A stretch of 64,000 bases of DNA from Niabella sp. (lineage in GTDB: Bacteria > Bacteroidota > Bacteroidia > Chitinophagales > Chitinophagaceae): positions 1-64,000 of the forward strand of contig JAPUDO010000024.1 in NCBI GenBank assembly GCA_027493055.1. Direction: 5' to 3'. The notes under the pieces are model-generated. The model made no database searches. It was not told the DNA's origin and saw only the letters and a list, made by a program, of their open reading frames with translations. Positions 27,149-35,858 of this stretch are shown here, piece by piece; the first letter of the stretch is position 1; each line of letters starts with the position of its first letter. The translations under genes and the position numbers were made by a program.

Positions 27149-27697
27149 ATGGCAAAAGAATTAACGCTAAACGATGAAAAAGTCATCAGTAAAATCTACT
27201 TACTGCGGGGGCAAAAGGTAATGCTGGACAGTGATCTTGCGGAGATGTATGGTGTAGAAACAAGGGTTTTAAATCAGTCGGTAAACAGAAATGCAGATCG
27301 GTTTCCTGAAGATTTTATGTTCCGGTTAACGGAGCAGGAATGGACAAACTTGAAATCACAAAATGTGACATCAAGTTGGGGCGGCAGAAGAAAACTACCC
27401 AATGTTTTTACAGAACATGGAGTTTTAATGCTGTCCAGTGTTTTAAACAGTGAACAGGCTATAGCGGTAAATATCCGTATCATGCGTGTATTTACAAAAC
27501 TCCGGGAGTCGCTGCTTACTAACCAGGATATATTACTAAAGCTGGAGCAGTTGGATAAAAATCTTATCAATATGGGTCATGATGTTAAGATGCACGATGG
27601 CGAGATCGAAACGATTTTTGAGCTGATCAAAGAGATTATGGAAGAAAAGATACGTCCCAGGCCACGGAATCCTATTGGCTTTAAAATCATCAGATGA
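27149..27697 (+). CDS. ORF6N domain protein
   Basis: A 182-residue ORF6N protein. The start is set at ATG 27149 (MAKELTLNDEKVISKIYLLRGQKVMLDSDLAEMYGVETRVLNQSVNRN), the usual N-terminus of this family; an upstream in-frame start would add 13 residues. RFPEDFMFRLTEQEWTNLKSQ and RRKLPNVFTEHGVLMLSSVLNSEQAI are further ORF6N motifs. The domain is a DNA-binding module of phage and mobile-element proteins, often near KilA-N or BRO-N. It is a single gene between mnmE and the DsbA-like gene, probably acquired with mobile DNA. Function is unknown. Confidence 0.9.
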   Translation: MAKELTLNDEKVISKIYLLRGQKVMLDSDLAEMYGVETRVLNQSVNRNADRFPEDFMFRLTEQEWTNLKSQNVTSSWGGRRKLPNVFTEHGVLMLSSVLNSEQAIAVNIRIMRVFTKLRESLLTNQDILLKLEQLDKNLINMGHDVKMHDGEIETIFELIKEIMEEKIRPRPRNPIGFKIIR

Positions 27698-27734
27698 AAA
27701 AGCACATTAGCTCCAGGATAGCTATTTTTGTACC

Positions 27735-28403
27735 ATGACTTTCTATTATTGTTATGATGCGCATTGTGGCTGGTGTTTTGGTTTTAGTAAGGTGATGGCA
27801 GCCTTTGCAGAGCGCTATAAGGATTTTTTTCATTTCGAAGTATTAAGCGGCGGCATGATTCCCAAAGAATCTGCAAAACATATAAAAGCGATGGCCGGAT
27901 TTATAGGAGATGCTTATAAAAGGGTGGAAGAGCTTACCGGTGCAAAATTTGGCGCAGATTATCTATGGCATATTCAAAACCCCGATGAAAGTGATTGGGT
28001 GCCCGAATCATTAACACCCTCCATTACTTTATCTGTTTTCAAAGAGTACGCCCCGGAAAAGCAGGTGCAGATCGCTGCTGACTTTCAAAAGGCTTTATTT
28101 GAAGAAGGGCGTGATTTGAGCGATGGGGAAGCATACCGGCATTTATTGGAAAAATATTCTGTTCCGGCCGAAGCCTTTTACCAAAAACTTTCAGACCCGG
28201 TATATGCAGAAAAAGCCAGGTATGAATTTGCACTGTGCCGGCAGCTGCAGGTAACAGGCTTCCCCAAGTTGCTGTTGCAGACTGCTGATACAAAATTCTA
28301 TTTACTGGCCGAGGGTTATACACCTCTGGAAACGCTTAATGCAAGACTGGAAAATATAATGAACGAATTAGCAACCAGTCAGAAAAATAGCACTGAAAAC
28401 TAA
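27735..28403 (+). CDS. DsbA-family thioredoxin-fold protein
   Basis: A 222-residue cytoplasmic DsbA-like protein (FrnE/HCCA isomerase group). The redox motif CGWC is at residues 11-14, after FYYCYDAH; no signal peptide precedes it. The cis-Pro region VTGFPKLLLQ is near residue 176. The long helical insert between them is normal for this group. Members act as thiol-disulfide oxidoreductases or isomerases; the substrate is unknown. It ends 25 bp before truB and could be transcribed with it. Confidence 0.85.
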   Translation: MTFYYCYDAHCGWCFGFSKVMAAFAERYKDFFHFEVLSGGMIPKESAKHIKAMAGFIGDAYKRVEELTGAKFGADYLWHIQNPDESDWVPESLTPSITLSVFKEYAPEKQVQIAADFQKALFEEGRDLSDGEAYRHLLEKYSVPAEAFYQKLSDPVYAEKARYEFALCRQLQVTGFPKLLLQTADTKFYLLAEGYTPLETLNARLENIMNELATSQKNSTEN

Positions 28404-28428
28404 TTTAAAAAATCTTTTATCCTGATAT

Positions 28429-29142
28429 ATGACTGTGGCTGATTTGCAAACTATCAATTTTGAAGAAGGTGCTGTATTGCTGATTGATAAACCCTTACAC
28501 TGGACATCGTTTGATGCTGTAAGAAAGATCCGTAATCTGATAAAGATAAAAAAAGTAGGCCATGCGGGTACGCTCGATCCGCTGGCAACAGGCCTGCTTA
28601 TCATCTGTACCGGGAAGTTTACCAAAAGGATAAATGAATACATGGCGCAGGAAAAGGAATACACCGGCACTTTTACATTGGGAGCCACTACGCCTACTTA
28701 CGACCTCGAAAGTGAGCCGGAAAACTTTCAACCCATCGAAGCTTTAACTGAGGCAGCTATTCAAAACGCTACGCATCAGTTTATTGGTGAAATAGAGCAG
28801 GTGCCACCCATCCATTCTGCTATTAAAAAAGATGGCAAGCGGGTATATGAGCTGGCACGCAAAGGGGTGGATGTAAAGCTGGAGGCCAGAAAAATAACAA
28901 TAAAGCAGTTTGAAGTAGACGCAACTCAGCTGCCGGTAGTATCTTTTAAAGTGGTTTGCTCTACCGGTACTTATATCCGCAGCCTGGCTTATGATTTTGG
29001 CGCAGCACTGGGCTGCGGCGCTTATTTAAGCAGCTTACGCCGCACCCGCATCGGCGCTTTTCATGTAGACGATGCGCGATCTATAGAAGATTTTGAGGCA
29101 GTAATAAAAAAACGAAAAGGTGAACAATGTAGCAATCAATAA
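28429..29142 (+). CDS. truB: tRNA pseudouridine(55) synthase
   Basis: A 237-residue TruB that makes pseudouridine 55 in the T-loop of tRNAs. GHAGTLDPLATGLLIICTGKFTK holds the catalytic Asp; DKPLHWTSFDAVRKIRN, EYTGTFTLGATTPTYD, IHSAIKKDGKRVYELARKG and STGTYIRSLAYDFGAALGCGAYLSSLRRTRIG are further family motifs. The PUA domain of longer bacterial TruBs is absent, as usual for Bacteroidota. The stop is 18 bp from the convergent patatin gene. Confidence 0.96.
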   Translation: MTVADLQTINFEEGAVLLIDKPLHWTSFDAVRKIRNLIKIKKVGHAGTLDPLATGLLIICTGKFTKRINEYMAQEKEYTGTFTLGATTPTYDLESEPENFQPIEALTEAAIQNATHQFIGEIEQVPPIHSAIKKDGKRVYELARKGVDVKLEARKITIKQFEVDATQLPVVSFKVVCSTGTYIRSLAYDFGAALGCGAYLSSLRRTRIGAFHVDDARSIEDFEAVIKKRKGEQCSNQ

Positions 29143-29160
29143 TTATTAATTGCTACCTGT

Positions 29161-30612
29161 TCATCCTTTATTCCCTTCAATCGTAGCCTGCATAAAGGCC
29201 CGGTCATTTTTATATGCTTCCCAGCTGAAGTTTAAAAGAAACTGTGTGGCAGCTTCGGCTCCTTTTTCAAACATAGCCAGCTTATCCGCATCAGAAACAA
29301 AGAAATTCAGCCAGTTGAACTCTGCCAAAGGAATGCTGCCAACGCCTTTTGAATAGGCTTTATTCTTTAGCTGGAAATCCTTGTCATAATAATTCCTGAT
29401 CGTATTAAAGATGCGGCCAAAATAACCCATCATGGTCCAGCTGGAAGCATGTTTGGTTTTGTCTTCAGGAGCAGCGTCATCAAGATCAATACCAAAAGAA
29501 GGCAGCCTGGGAACCATTACCCTGGGGTTATAAAATATATTGATAGGAAAGTTGGAAAGGATCCCGCCGTCCACAAATCTTGCTATGCTGGGAGGATCAT
29601 TTTCGTCAAAAATATCTTTCCATTTCTTTTTTATTTCGGGATGCTCACAGGGAATATCCTTTATAAAGTACGATTCAAAGAACATAGGAATGGACATGGA
29701 AGCACGAACAAACCCTGCTGGATGCAGGTCATCCTCTTCTTTATTCCTAAACAGGCCGGCCATGGCGGGGAACTCTATCTTGTTCTGTGTTACCAGCTCG
29801 GACGTAATAAAAGTGACATCACCTTTAAGCTCATCAAGGCCCTGCGGATGACTATGGCGCAGATGCAGGCCGGGAATATCCTGCCCTGCTTTATTGATAA
29901 TGTCTTTTGTGTTCATGACACCATTATCCTGCATTTGTTTCCTGATCCAGTTATAAAAGAATTTACCGGGGTTAACGCCGTACCCGGCAGTTTTAAACTT
30001 TTTAAAAAGCCTGGAAATATAATGGATGATTTCTCCATAAATGATCATTACAATAACCAGCGTGATAACCAGGGTATGACTTAATCCTACCAGGTTTTCA
30101 TTCTGCTGCGACTTGATCAGTGCTACAAAGCTGCCGATAAGCAAAAAAGTAAAAATAGCAATCAGTGTAATAATAATGGTGCGCATCCGTTTGATATAGT
30201 TGGTATGCGTGATAAACCGTTTTATGATCCATCGTGCCACGGGGTGGCCATCTACAAGATCAAAAAAGTTGAGGTTGGCGATGGCGTCAAGTACCCGGGT
30301 TGATTTTTCTTCCTGCTTTTTGCCTACCACTGTGAGCATGGCGGTGTTGATAGCGCCTGCGCTGGTTCCGGCCATTCTCAGGAACCGGACGCCCATTTGC
30401 TCCAGTATATAGGTATAGCCCACCAGTGCCACGCCTAAAATGCCGCCGCCTTTTTGTACAAGATTTACATATTGATGTCCTTCTGCATCCAGCACGTCCG
30501 ATACTTCGAACGGCCTCCCATTAGGGCCAAAAGCTTCCCGGAGTGTTTTCAGGTTATTGAGAACTTTGGGACTATTGGTAAAATCCTGTACAGTAATTTT
30601 TCCGGTTTGCAT
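29161..30612 (-). CDS. patatin-like phospholipase with membrane segments
   Basis: A 483-residue patatin. The nucleophile Ser is in GTSAGAINTAML (about residues 83-94), preceded by the oxyanion stretch GGGILGVALVGY, and the catalytic Asp is in VDGGILSNFP. Between these, two hydrophobic helices (about 144-165 and 180-200) interrupt the usual fold, so the enzyme is probably tethered to the membrane. It would hydrolyse acyl chains of lipids. It is a single gene, and the toxin-antitoxin pair to its right diverges from it. Confidence 0.9.
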   Translation of the reverse strand: MQTGKITVQDFTNSPKVLNNLKTLREAFGPNGRPFEVSDVLDAEGHQYVNLVQKGGGILGVALVGYTYILEQMGVRFLRMAGTSAGAINTAMLTVVGKKQEEKSTRVLDAIANLNFFDLVDGHPVARWIIKRFITHTNYIKRMRTIIITLIAIFTFLLIGSFVALIKSQQNENLVGLSHTLVITLVIVMIIYGEIIHYISRLFKKFKTAGYGVNPGKFFYNWIRKQMQDNGVMNTKDIINKAGQDIPGLHLRHSHPQGLDELKGDVTFITSELVTQNKIEFPAMAGLFRNKEEDDLHPAGFVRASMSIPMFFESYFIKDIPCEHPEIKKKWKDIFDENDPPSIARFVDGGILSNFPINIFYNPRVMVPRLPSFGIDLDDAAPEDKTKHASSWTMMGYFGRIFNTIRNYYDKDFQLKNKAYSKGVGSIPLAEFNWLNFFVSDADKLAMFEKGAEAATQFLLNFSWEAYKNDRAFMQATIEGNKG

Positions 30613-30769
30613 ATTAAATGGAGCTTTAAATATTTAGGGTATTTATTTTGGCCAGTAATTGTAGGTTGTCACTTACCTCCGTGAAATTAAGTTATCTTGA
30701 AAAAATCAGGGTCTGTTGCCCATCACTTATATGAGTTAGTTTTAAGTATATTTGCGTAAAGTGTACATT

Positions 30770-30985
30770 ATGGCCTTAGCTCATCAATCACATACAGAAT
30801 TGAATCCTATACAAATAAGTTTGTTGAAACTTTTCAATCGACCTATGTCAGAACAGGAAGCTTATAACCTAAAAAAGTATTTAGCTGATTATTACAATAA
30901 GCAATTGGAAGAAGAGCTTTCGCGTGTGGTTAACAAAAAAGGATACACGCAGAAAGATTTTGATTCAATGCTCCTCGATGATTAG
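30770..30985 (+). CDS. probable antitoxin
   Basis: A 71-residue charged protein, MALAHQSHTELNPIQISLLKLFNRPMSEQEAYNLKKYLADYYNKQLEEELSRVVNKKGYTQKDFDSML in outline (motifs only). The start is ATG 30770, chosen over an upstream TTG because a TAnnTTTG-type box (30747-30754) overlaps the TTG. It lies 2 bp before the PIN toxin gene and its size and position fit an antitoxin. No named antitoxin family was recognised. Confidence 0.7.
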   Translation: MALAHQSHTELNPIQISLLKLFNRPMSEQEAYNLKKYLADYYNKQLEEELSRVVNKKGYTQKDFDSMLLDD

Positions 30986-30987
30986 CA

Positions 30988-31395
30988 ATGCGTGTAATAA
31001 TTGATACAAACTGCCTTTTGGCATCAATTTACCCCTCCAGCATACATTACTGGCTTTACACTGCATTCAAAATGGAATACTTTGATTGGGTGATTAGTAA
31101 TGAAGTCTTACTTGAGTATGAAGAAAAACTAGAAGAACGCTATTCTGCTCAAACTGCACATCTCGTACTCAACATTTTAAGTGTAGCTCCAAATGTCATT
31201 CAAAGCGAACCTTTTTTCAGATGGAATCTTGTTGAGAACGATGCTGACGATAATAAATTTGTAGATCTTGCTATTGCATCAAATGCCGACTATCTGGTTA
31301 CAAATGATAAAGATTTTAATCCGATCAAAAAAATGGATTTTCCAAAATTGAATATCGTAAGCATTGGGGAGTTCAAAAAAATTGTCCTGCCCTGA
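30988..31395 (+). CDS. PIN-domain toxin of a putative toxin-antitoxin system
   Basis: A 135-residue PIN protein of the COG1569 type. Catalytic acidic residues are Asp6 in MRVIIDTNCLLAS, Glu about 44-45 in LLEYEEKLEER, and the D-D-N-K-F-V-D and NDKDF stretch (VENDADDNKFVDLAIASNADYLVTNDKDF). Toxins of this class are thought to be ribonucleases neutralised by the small protein encoded just upstream. The pair is inserted between the patatin and korA genes and ends 4 bp from the stop of korA. Confidence 0.88.
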   Translation: MRVIIDTNCLLASIYPSSIHYWLYTAFKMEYFDWVISNEVLLEYEEKLEERYSAQTAHLVLNILSVAPNVIQSEPFFRWNLVENDADDNKFVDLAIASNADYLVTNDKDFNPIKKMDFPKLNIVSIGEFKKIVLP

Positions 31396-31398
31396 CCT

Positions 31399-33282
31399 TT
31401 ATACCACCTGCTCCACTACAAAGTATTTATTCAGCTCTTCCACCAGTTCGGCTTTGGTAATAGGTACACCCATTATTTTATTATAACCTTTGGCATCTGC
31501 TAAATATTGATCACGGATGATTTTAATAAGCTGGCCATTATTGATTTCAGGAATTACAATATGCTCAAAATTCCGGATAATATCTCCCAGGTTTTTAGGG
31601 AATGGCCGTAAATGGCGTATATGTACATGGCTGATGCTTTTGCCTTCGGCCTGTAATTCGTGTACAGCAGATTTGATAGCTCCATAAGTAGAGCCCCATC
31701 CTATCACCAGCACTTTTCCTTTTTCTTCACCGCTGTCGATCTTTTGCTCAGGAATAAATTCTGCAATCTTATCTACTTTTTCCTGGCGGATCTTTACCAT
31801 CAGCTGGTGGTTCTCCGGATCGTAGCTGATGTTGCCTGTAATATTTTGTTTTTCTATACCCCCTATACGGTGCTCTAACCCCGGTGTGCCGGGAACAGCC
31901 CAAGGGCGTACCAGGTTTTCATTCCTTAAATAAGGCTGAAATTTATCTTCATGGTCCCAAAGCTCTGTCTTAAACTGAACATGAATGGGTGCCAGGTTTT
32001 CTTCGGTAGGGAAACGCCAGGGCTCAGCGCCATTGGCAATATAGCCATCGCTCAGGAAAATAACCGGTGTCATGTGCTGTACACTAACTCTCACCGCCTC
32101 GTAAACCGCATCAAAACAATCGGCGGGACTGGATGCTGCAATTACCGGCATGGGACATTCCCCGTTCCGGCCATAGTACGCCTGTAACAGGTCCGATTGC
32201 TCGGTTTTAGTAGGTAAGCCTGTAGAAGGGCCGCCCCGCTGTACATTTACAATTACCAGAGGAATTTCCAGCATCACTGCCAGTCCCATTGCCTCTGTTT
32301 TTAAAGCCATGCCCGGGCCTGATGTAGTAGTTACACCCAAAGCACCGCCATAAGAAGCACCAATAGCTGCGGTGATCGCTGCAATTTCATCTTCTGCCTG
32401 GAAAGTACGGATACCAAAGTTTTTATGCCGGCTCAGCTCATGCAGGATATCACTGGCAGGAGTAATGGGATAAGTACCCAAAAACATAGGCAGGCCGCTT
32501 TTTACAGAAGCCGCAATCAGTCCCATTGCCAGCGATTGGTTACCCATAATAGAACGATAGGTTCCCGGCTCAATCCTTGCTTTTTCCACTTTGTAGGTTG
32601 TGGTAAAGGCTTCGGTGGTATCGCCGTAATTATAACCGGCTTTCAGCGCCTTGATATTACTATTCAGGATATCAGGCTTTTTGGAAAATTTCTCCGTTAA
32701 AAAGCTGATCGTATTCTCCATATCCCGGTTATACATCCAGTATAAAAAGCCCAGGATAAACATATTTTTAGCCCGGTCTTTTTCTTTGGTGCCGAGCGTA
32801 AATTCTTTTAAGGCTTCACGGGTAAGCTTGGTAACATCAATCTTCGTCAGCTCATATCCTTCAAGGCTGCCATTCTCCAACGGATTCACCCCATCCGGAT
32901 AATTGGCCAGGCGCAGGTTTTTCGCATCGAAGCCATCGGTATTGGCAATAATTTTACCCCCTTTCTTTAAGCTTTTCAGGTTGGCTTTAAGGGCCGCCGC
33001 ATTCATCGCTACCAGCACATCACATTCATCCCCGGGCGTATAAATATGGTTGGATGAAAAACGCAGCTGGAAACCGCTTACACCGGGGATGGTACCCTGC
33101 GGGGCGCGTATTTCTGCCGGGTAATCCGGAAAAGTAGATAGATCGGTGCCTAAAAGCGCCGTATTGTTGGTAAACTGGGTGCCGGTGAGCTGCATACCAT
33201 CGCCGCTATCACCCGCAAATTTTATAACAACATCCTGTAAAACTTCCTGGTTTCTGTTCATGACCTCTGAAAATTGGGGCAC
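31399..33282 (-). CDS. 2-oxoacid:acceptor oxidoreductase, fused gamma-alpha subunit (KorA)
   Basis: A 627-residue protein with the gamma domain first (VIKFAGDSGDGMQLTGTQFTNNTALLG, YPAEIRAPQGTIPGVSGFQLRFS) and the alpha/pyrimidine-binding and domain II-III parts after (TYPITPASDILHELS, TTSGPGMALKTEAMGLAVMLEIPLVIVNVQRGGPSTG). This is the fused KorA of 2-oxoglutarate (or 2-oxoacid):ferredoxin oxidoreductase, which makes acyl-CoA, CO2 and reduced ferredoxin with the beta subunit. No beta gene is adjacent on either side: a PIN toxin lies downstream and a repeat upstream. The start may be ATG 33261 (MNRNQEVLQDVV). Confidence 0.93.
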   Translation of the reverse strand: MPQFSEVMNRNQEVLQDVVIKFAGDSGDGMQLTGTQFTNNTALLGTDLSTFPDYPAEIRAPQGTIPGVSGFQLRFSSNHIYTPGDECDVLVAMNAAALKANLKSLKKGGKIIANTDGFDAKNLRLANYPDGVNPLENGSLEGYELTKIDVTKLTREALKEFTLGTKEKDRAKNMFILGFLYWMYNRDMENTISFLTEKFSKKPDILNSNIKALKAGYNYGDTTEAFTTTYKVEKARIEPGTYRSIMGNQSLAMGLIAASVKSGLPMFLGTYPITPASDILHELSRHKNFGIRTFQAEDEIAAITAAIGASYGGALGVTTTSGPGMALKTEAMGLAVMLEIPLVIVNVQRGGPSTGLPTKTEQSDLLQAYYGRNGECPMPVIAASSPADCFDAVYEAVRVSVQHMTPVIFLSDGYIANGAEPWRFPTEENLAPIHVQFKTELWDHEDKFQPYLRNENLVRPWAVPGTPGLEHRIGGIEKQNITGNISYDPENHQLMVKIRQEKVDKIAEFIPEQKIDSGEEKGKVLVIGWGSTYGAIKSAVHELQAEGKSISHVHIRHLRPFPKNLGDIIRNFEHIVIPEINNGQLIKIIRDQYLADAKGYNKIMGVPITKAELVEELNKYFVVEQVV

Positions 33283-33351
33283 AAAGGTACGGAAGTTGGT
33301 TGATGGTTTATAGAGTTGGTTGCTGGATACTGGATGCCGGATACCGGATCA

Positions 33352-33515
33352 TTCAGGATGCGGGATACCCGATACTGGTTCTTGATGTTGGATGCAGGTT
33401 TCTGGTTACATCTATATGCTGATTTCCGGACGCTGTAATCCTCCGTCTTCTGACCTCGGTCTTCCTGACTTCCCGACTTTTCTGACTCGTACATCGTACA
33501 CCTTACATCGTACAT
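33352..33515 (-). repeat. ~160-bp dispersed repeat, copy B
   Basis: The reverse complement of this stretch is closely similar to 19357-19520. It fills the gap between korA and ridA; an 85-codon ORF here is a reading of the repeat. Neighbouring sequence to 33300 is a run of GGATAC/GGATGC units, as in a worn minisatellite. Confidence 0.88.
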
Positions 33516-33520
33516 TCTGC

Positions 33521-33901
33521 CTACCTCACCGCAATCATACTGATCTCTACATTCACAAACTTAGGCAATGCTGCTACCTGTACTGTTTCGCGTGCGGGGA
33601 AATCACCTGTAAAATACTGGCCATAAACCTCATTGATCTCGGCAAAGCGTTTCATGTCCGTAATAAAAATGGTGGATTTGATCACGTTGGAGAAATCCAG
33701 GCCGGCTTCCTGTAAAATCGCTTCCAGGTTTTTCATACATTGATGGGTTTCATCCTGCAGACTGGCATTATTCAGCTCGCCGCTTGTAGGATCAATAGGT
33801 ATTTGTCCTGAAATATAAAGCGTATCACCTGCAAAAATGGCCTGGTTATAAGGTCCAATAGGAGCCGGAGCATTATCTGTTTTAATGATTTTTTTGTCCA
33901 T
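33521..33901 (-). CDS. RidA family enamine/imine deaminase
   Basis: A 126-residue RidA. It would hydrolyse reactive enamines and imines formed by PLP enzymes. Diagnostic motifs are APAPIGPYNQAIFAGDTLYISGQIPIDPTSGEL, ETHQCMKNLEAILQEAGLDFSNVIKSTIFI, and FPARETVQVAALPKFVNVEISMIAV with the substrate Arg (in PARE). Length and start match the family. It diverges from tsaB with 116 bp between. The downstream repeat follows the stop within a few bases. Confidence 0.94.
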   Translation of the reverse strand: MDKKIIKTDNAPAPIGPYNQAIFAGDTLYISGQIPIDPTSGELNNASLQDETHQCMKNLEAILQEAGLDFSNVIKSTIFITDMKRFAEINEVYGQYFTGDFPARETVQVAALPKFVNVEISMIAVR

Positions 33902-34017
33902 ATTTTATCAGATTGTAAGTTACAAGTGTACGGAAAACCTGCCTGATTTTATCGTAATATTTCACGGTTAACATTATTTAATGCATATTTCTGCGCTTTA
34001 TTCATTTTTTTTGCAGA

Positions 34018-34677
34018 ATGCTCATCTTAAATATTGATACGGCAATTCATAAAGGATCTTTTTGTATTAGCAATAATTATGATGTATTGTTTTTTGAGAT
34101 CAATGAAAAGAGAAATGAACAGGCAGGCTGGTTGCATCAGGCCATAGGGGAGGCTTTGCAAAAAGCGGGGCTGGCCCCGGCTGATCTTGACGCTATAGCT
34201 GTAAGTAACGGCCCTGGCTCCTATACGGGCTTAAGAATTGGCCTGGCTTCTGCCAAGGGGTTATGTTATGCGTTAAAAAAGCCGCTTATATGCCTTAATA
34301 CCTTACAGGTAATGGCAAAAGCGTTGCAGGAGGAAGCGGTTGATTTAATTTGTCCAATGATTGACGCCCGCAGAATGGAGGTTTTTACGGCACTTTACAA
34401 TAAAGAGCTTACTATTTTTAAAGAGCCGTTTGCAACGGAACTTTCAGAAAAGAGCTTTTCAGATATTTTAGAAAAGCGTCATGTAATATTTACAGGAAAC
34501 GGAAGCGCTAAGTTTCAGCCCCTGGTAGCTAACAATAATGCCCGGTTTGCTGATAAAAATATTGATGCCCGGGATATGGTATCCTTATCTGTCCGTTTTT
34601 TTAAGGAAAAAGTTTTTGCAGATGTTGCATATTGCGAACCATATTACGTTAAAGATGTATATATAGTTAAGAAATAA
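34018..34677 (+). CDS. tsaB: tRNA threonylcarbamoyladenosine biosynthesis protein TsaB
   Basis: A 219-residue ASKHA-fold TsaB, which forms a complex with TsaD and TsaE for the t6A37 modification of tRNA. Motifs: MLILNIDTAIHKGSFCIS, AVSNGPGSYTGLRIGLASAKGLCYAL (the YeaZ signature) and CPMIDARRMEVFTALYN. Length is normal for Bacteroidota. The gene begins at the first ATG. ArsR-type and rhodanese genes follow on the same strand. Confidence 0.95.
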   Translation: MLILNIDTAIHKGSFCISNNYDVLFFEINEKRNEQAGWLHQAIGEALQKAGLAPADLDAIAVSNGPGSYTGLRIGLASAKGLCYALKKPLICLNTLQVMAKALQEEAVDLICPMIDARRMEVFTALYNKELTIFKEPFATELSEKSFSDILEKRHVIFTGNGSAKFQPLVANNNARFADKNIDARDMVSLSVRFFKEKVFADVAYCEPYYVKDVYIVKK

Positions 34678-34762
34678 ACATATTAAAAAATATTTACAAC
34701 AAACAGTATTTCAAAAGTTTGTAATTTTAAAGGCTCTAAACATTCTAAACAATTCATTTGTA

Positions 34763-35101
34763 ATGAGTAATTATCACATATCCTTCACTTTAAAGGACAG
34801 CCCGGGAGAAGAATTAACACTTGATACCCTGTCAGTAAAAAAGGCTGCGCTTATACTGCGGGCTTTTAATCATAAGCTGAGGCAGCAGATTTTAAAATTG
34901 ATCGACACGCAGGAAAAAGTTACCGTAACTGAAATTTATGTAAAGCTCAGGATTGAGCAATCGGTGGCTTCACAGCATCTGGCCATTTTACGTAAGGCCG
35001 ATTTTGTAAAAACGGAGCGGGACGGGAAATTTATCTATTATACGGTAAATACCGAACGCATGAAAGAACTGAACAAATTTGTAGGTGAGCTACTGTCATA
35101 A
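34763..35101 (+). CDS. ArsR-type winged-helix regulator
   Basis: A 112-residue ArsR-like regulator: AALILRAFNHKLRQQILKLI, VTVTEIYVKLRIEQSVASQHLAILRKADFVKTERDGKFIYYTVN. It lacks the ELCVCDL-type Cys pair of metal sensors, so a metal ligand is not evident. It is 11 bp upstream of the rhodanese gene and probably transcribed with it, so it may sense a sulfur or redox signal. That pairing is common, but here the link is inference. Confidence 0.9.
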   Translation: MSNYHISFTLKDSPGEELTLDTLSVKKAALILRAFNHKLRQQILKLIDTQEKVTVTEIYVKLRIEQSVASQHLAILRKADFVKTERDGKFIYYTVNTERMKELNKFVGELLS

Positions 35102-35112
35102 GTATTTCTTAT

Positions 35113-35760
35113 ATGAATGCATTAATAGTTGAAGATTTTGATAAGTACCGCGAGAAAGGGTATGCTGTACTTGATACAAGAAGTGTGGACGCTTTTAAGC
35201 AGGGTTTTATTCCCGGCAGTATTAATATACCCGTTACCAGCAGGCTGGCGGAATATGCAACCATTGCTTTTGAAAAGGACGGAACGCTGATTTTAGTAAC
35301 CGAACCGGAACAGGAAGCAGCCGTAGCCACCGAGCTTAAAAAAGCAGGTATAGAAAATATAGCAGGATTTTTAAACGGTGGTTTTGAAGAGTGGCAAAAA
35401 GCGGGTAAGCCAATAGATATGATTATTGATATAGAGGCTGATGAGCTGATGATGGATATCCCGTTTGATGAAAACCTGGTAGTGATAGATGTACGCAGAC
35501 CGCTTGATTTTGCCCAGGGACATTTAAAAAATGCCATAAATATCCCGTTAGAAGAAATGAGCAATGTTTTGAACCTGGCTCAGATTGAAGAATCTGACAA
35601 TCTTTATCTGCATTGTTATACAGGCGTAAGGAGTGTAATAGCAGCCTCTATAATAAAGAAGCAGGGCATTCATAATTTGAGGAATGTTGCAGGGGGATGG
35701 GAAGCTATACAAAAAGAAAGCAAAGCTGAAATTGTAAAAGAACCTGGAATGCTGAATTAG
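35113..35760 (+). CDS. tandem rhodanese-domain protein
   Basis: A 215-residue protein with two rhodanese units. The first (about 1-100: YAVLDTRSVDAFKQGFIPGSINIPVTSR) has no Cys at its active loop (TEPEQEAA), so it is likely inactive. The second (about 115-205: LVVIDVRRPLDFAQGHLKNAINIPLEEM) carries the catalytic Cys in HCYTGVRS. It would move sulfane sulfur in the cytoplasm. It follows the ArsR-type gene. The overlapping minus-strand ORF (35109-35564) is the antisense frame. Confidence 0.9.
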   Translation: MNALIVEDFDKYREKGYAVLDTRSVDAFKQGFIPGSINIPVTSRLAEYATIAFEKDGTLILVTEPEQEAAVATELKKAGIENIAGFLNGGFEEWQKAGKPIDMIIDIEADELMMDIPFDENLVVIDVRRPLDFAQGHLKNAINIPLEEMSNVLNLAQIEESDNLYLHCYTGVRSVIAASIIKKQGIHNLRNVAGGWEAIQKESKAEIVKEPGMLN

Positions 35761-35858
35761 GCAGATAATTTTTCTTACCGCCCCATCAATATTTTAAGTA
35801 ATTTTGTTGCCCGCTTTATAGAGCGGGCAATGTTTTTTATTCTCAACAACAGGCACCA

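Noticed and set aside
29449-30084. 211-codon plus-strand ORF
   Set aside because: Antisense frame of the patatin gene, with no family signal.
33258-33515. 85-codon minus-strand ORF upstream of korA
   Set aside because: Its sequence is a translation of the dispersed repeat copy B; copy A does not keep the frame.
35109-35564. 151-codon minus-strand ORF
   Set aside because: Antisense of the rhodanese gene; very Ser/Ile-rich as expected for a shadow frame.
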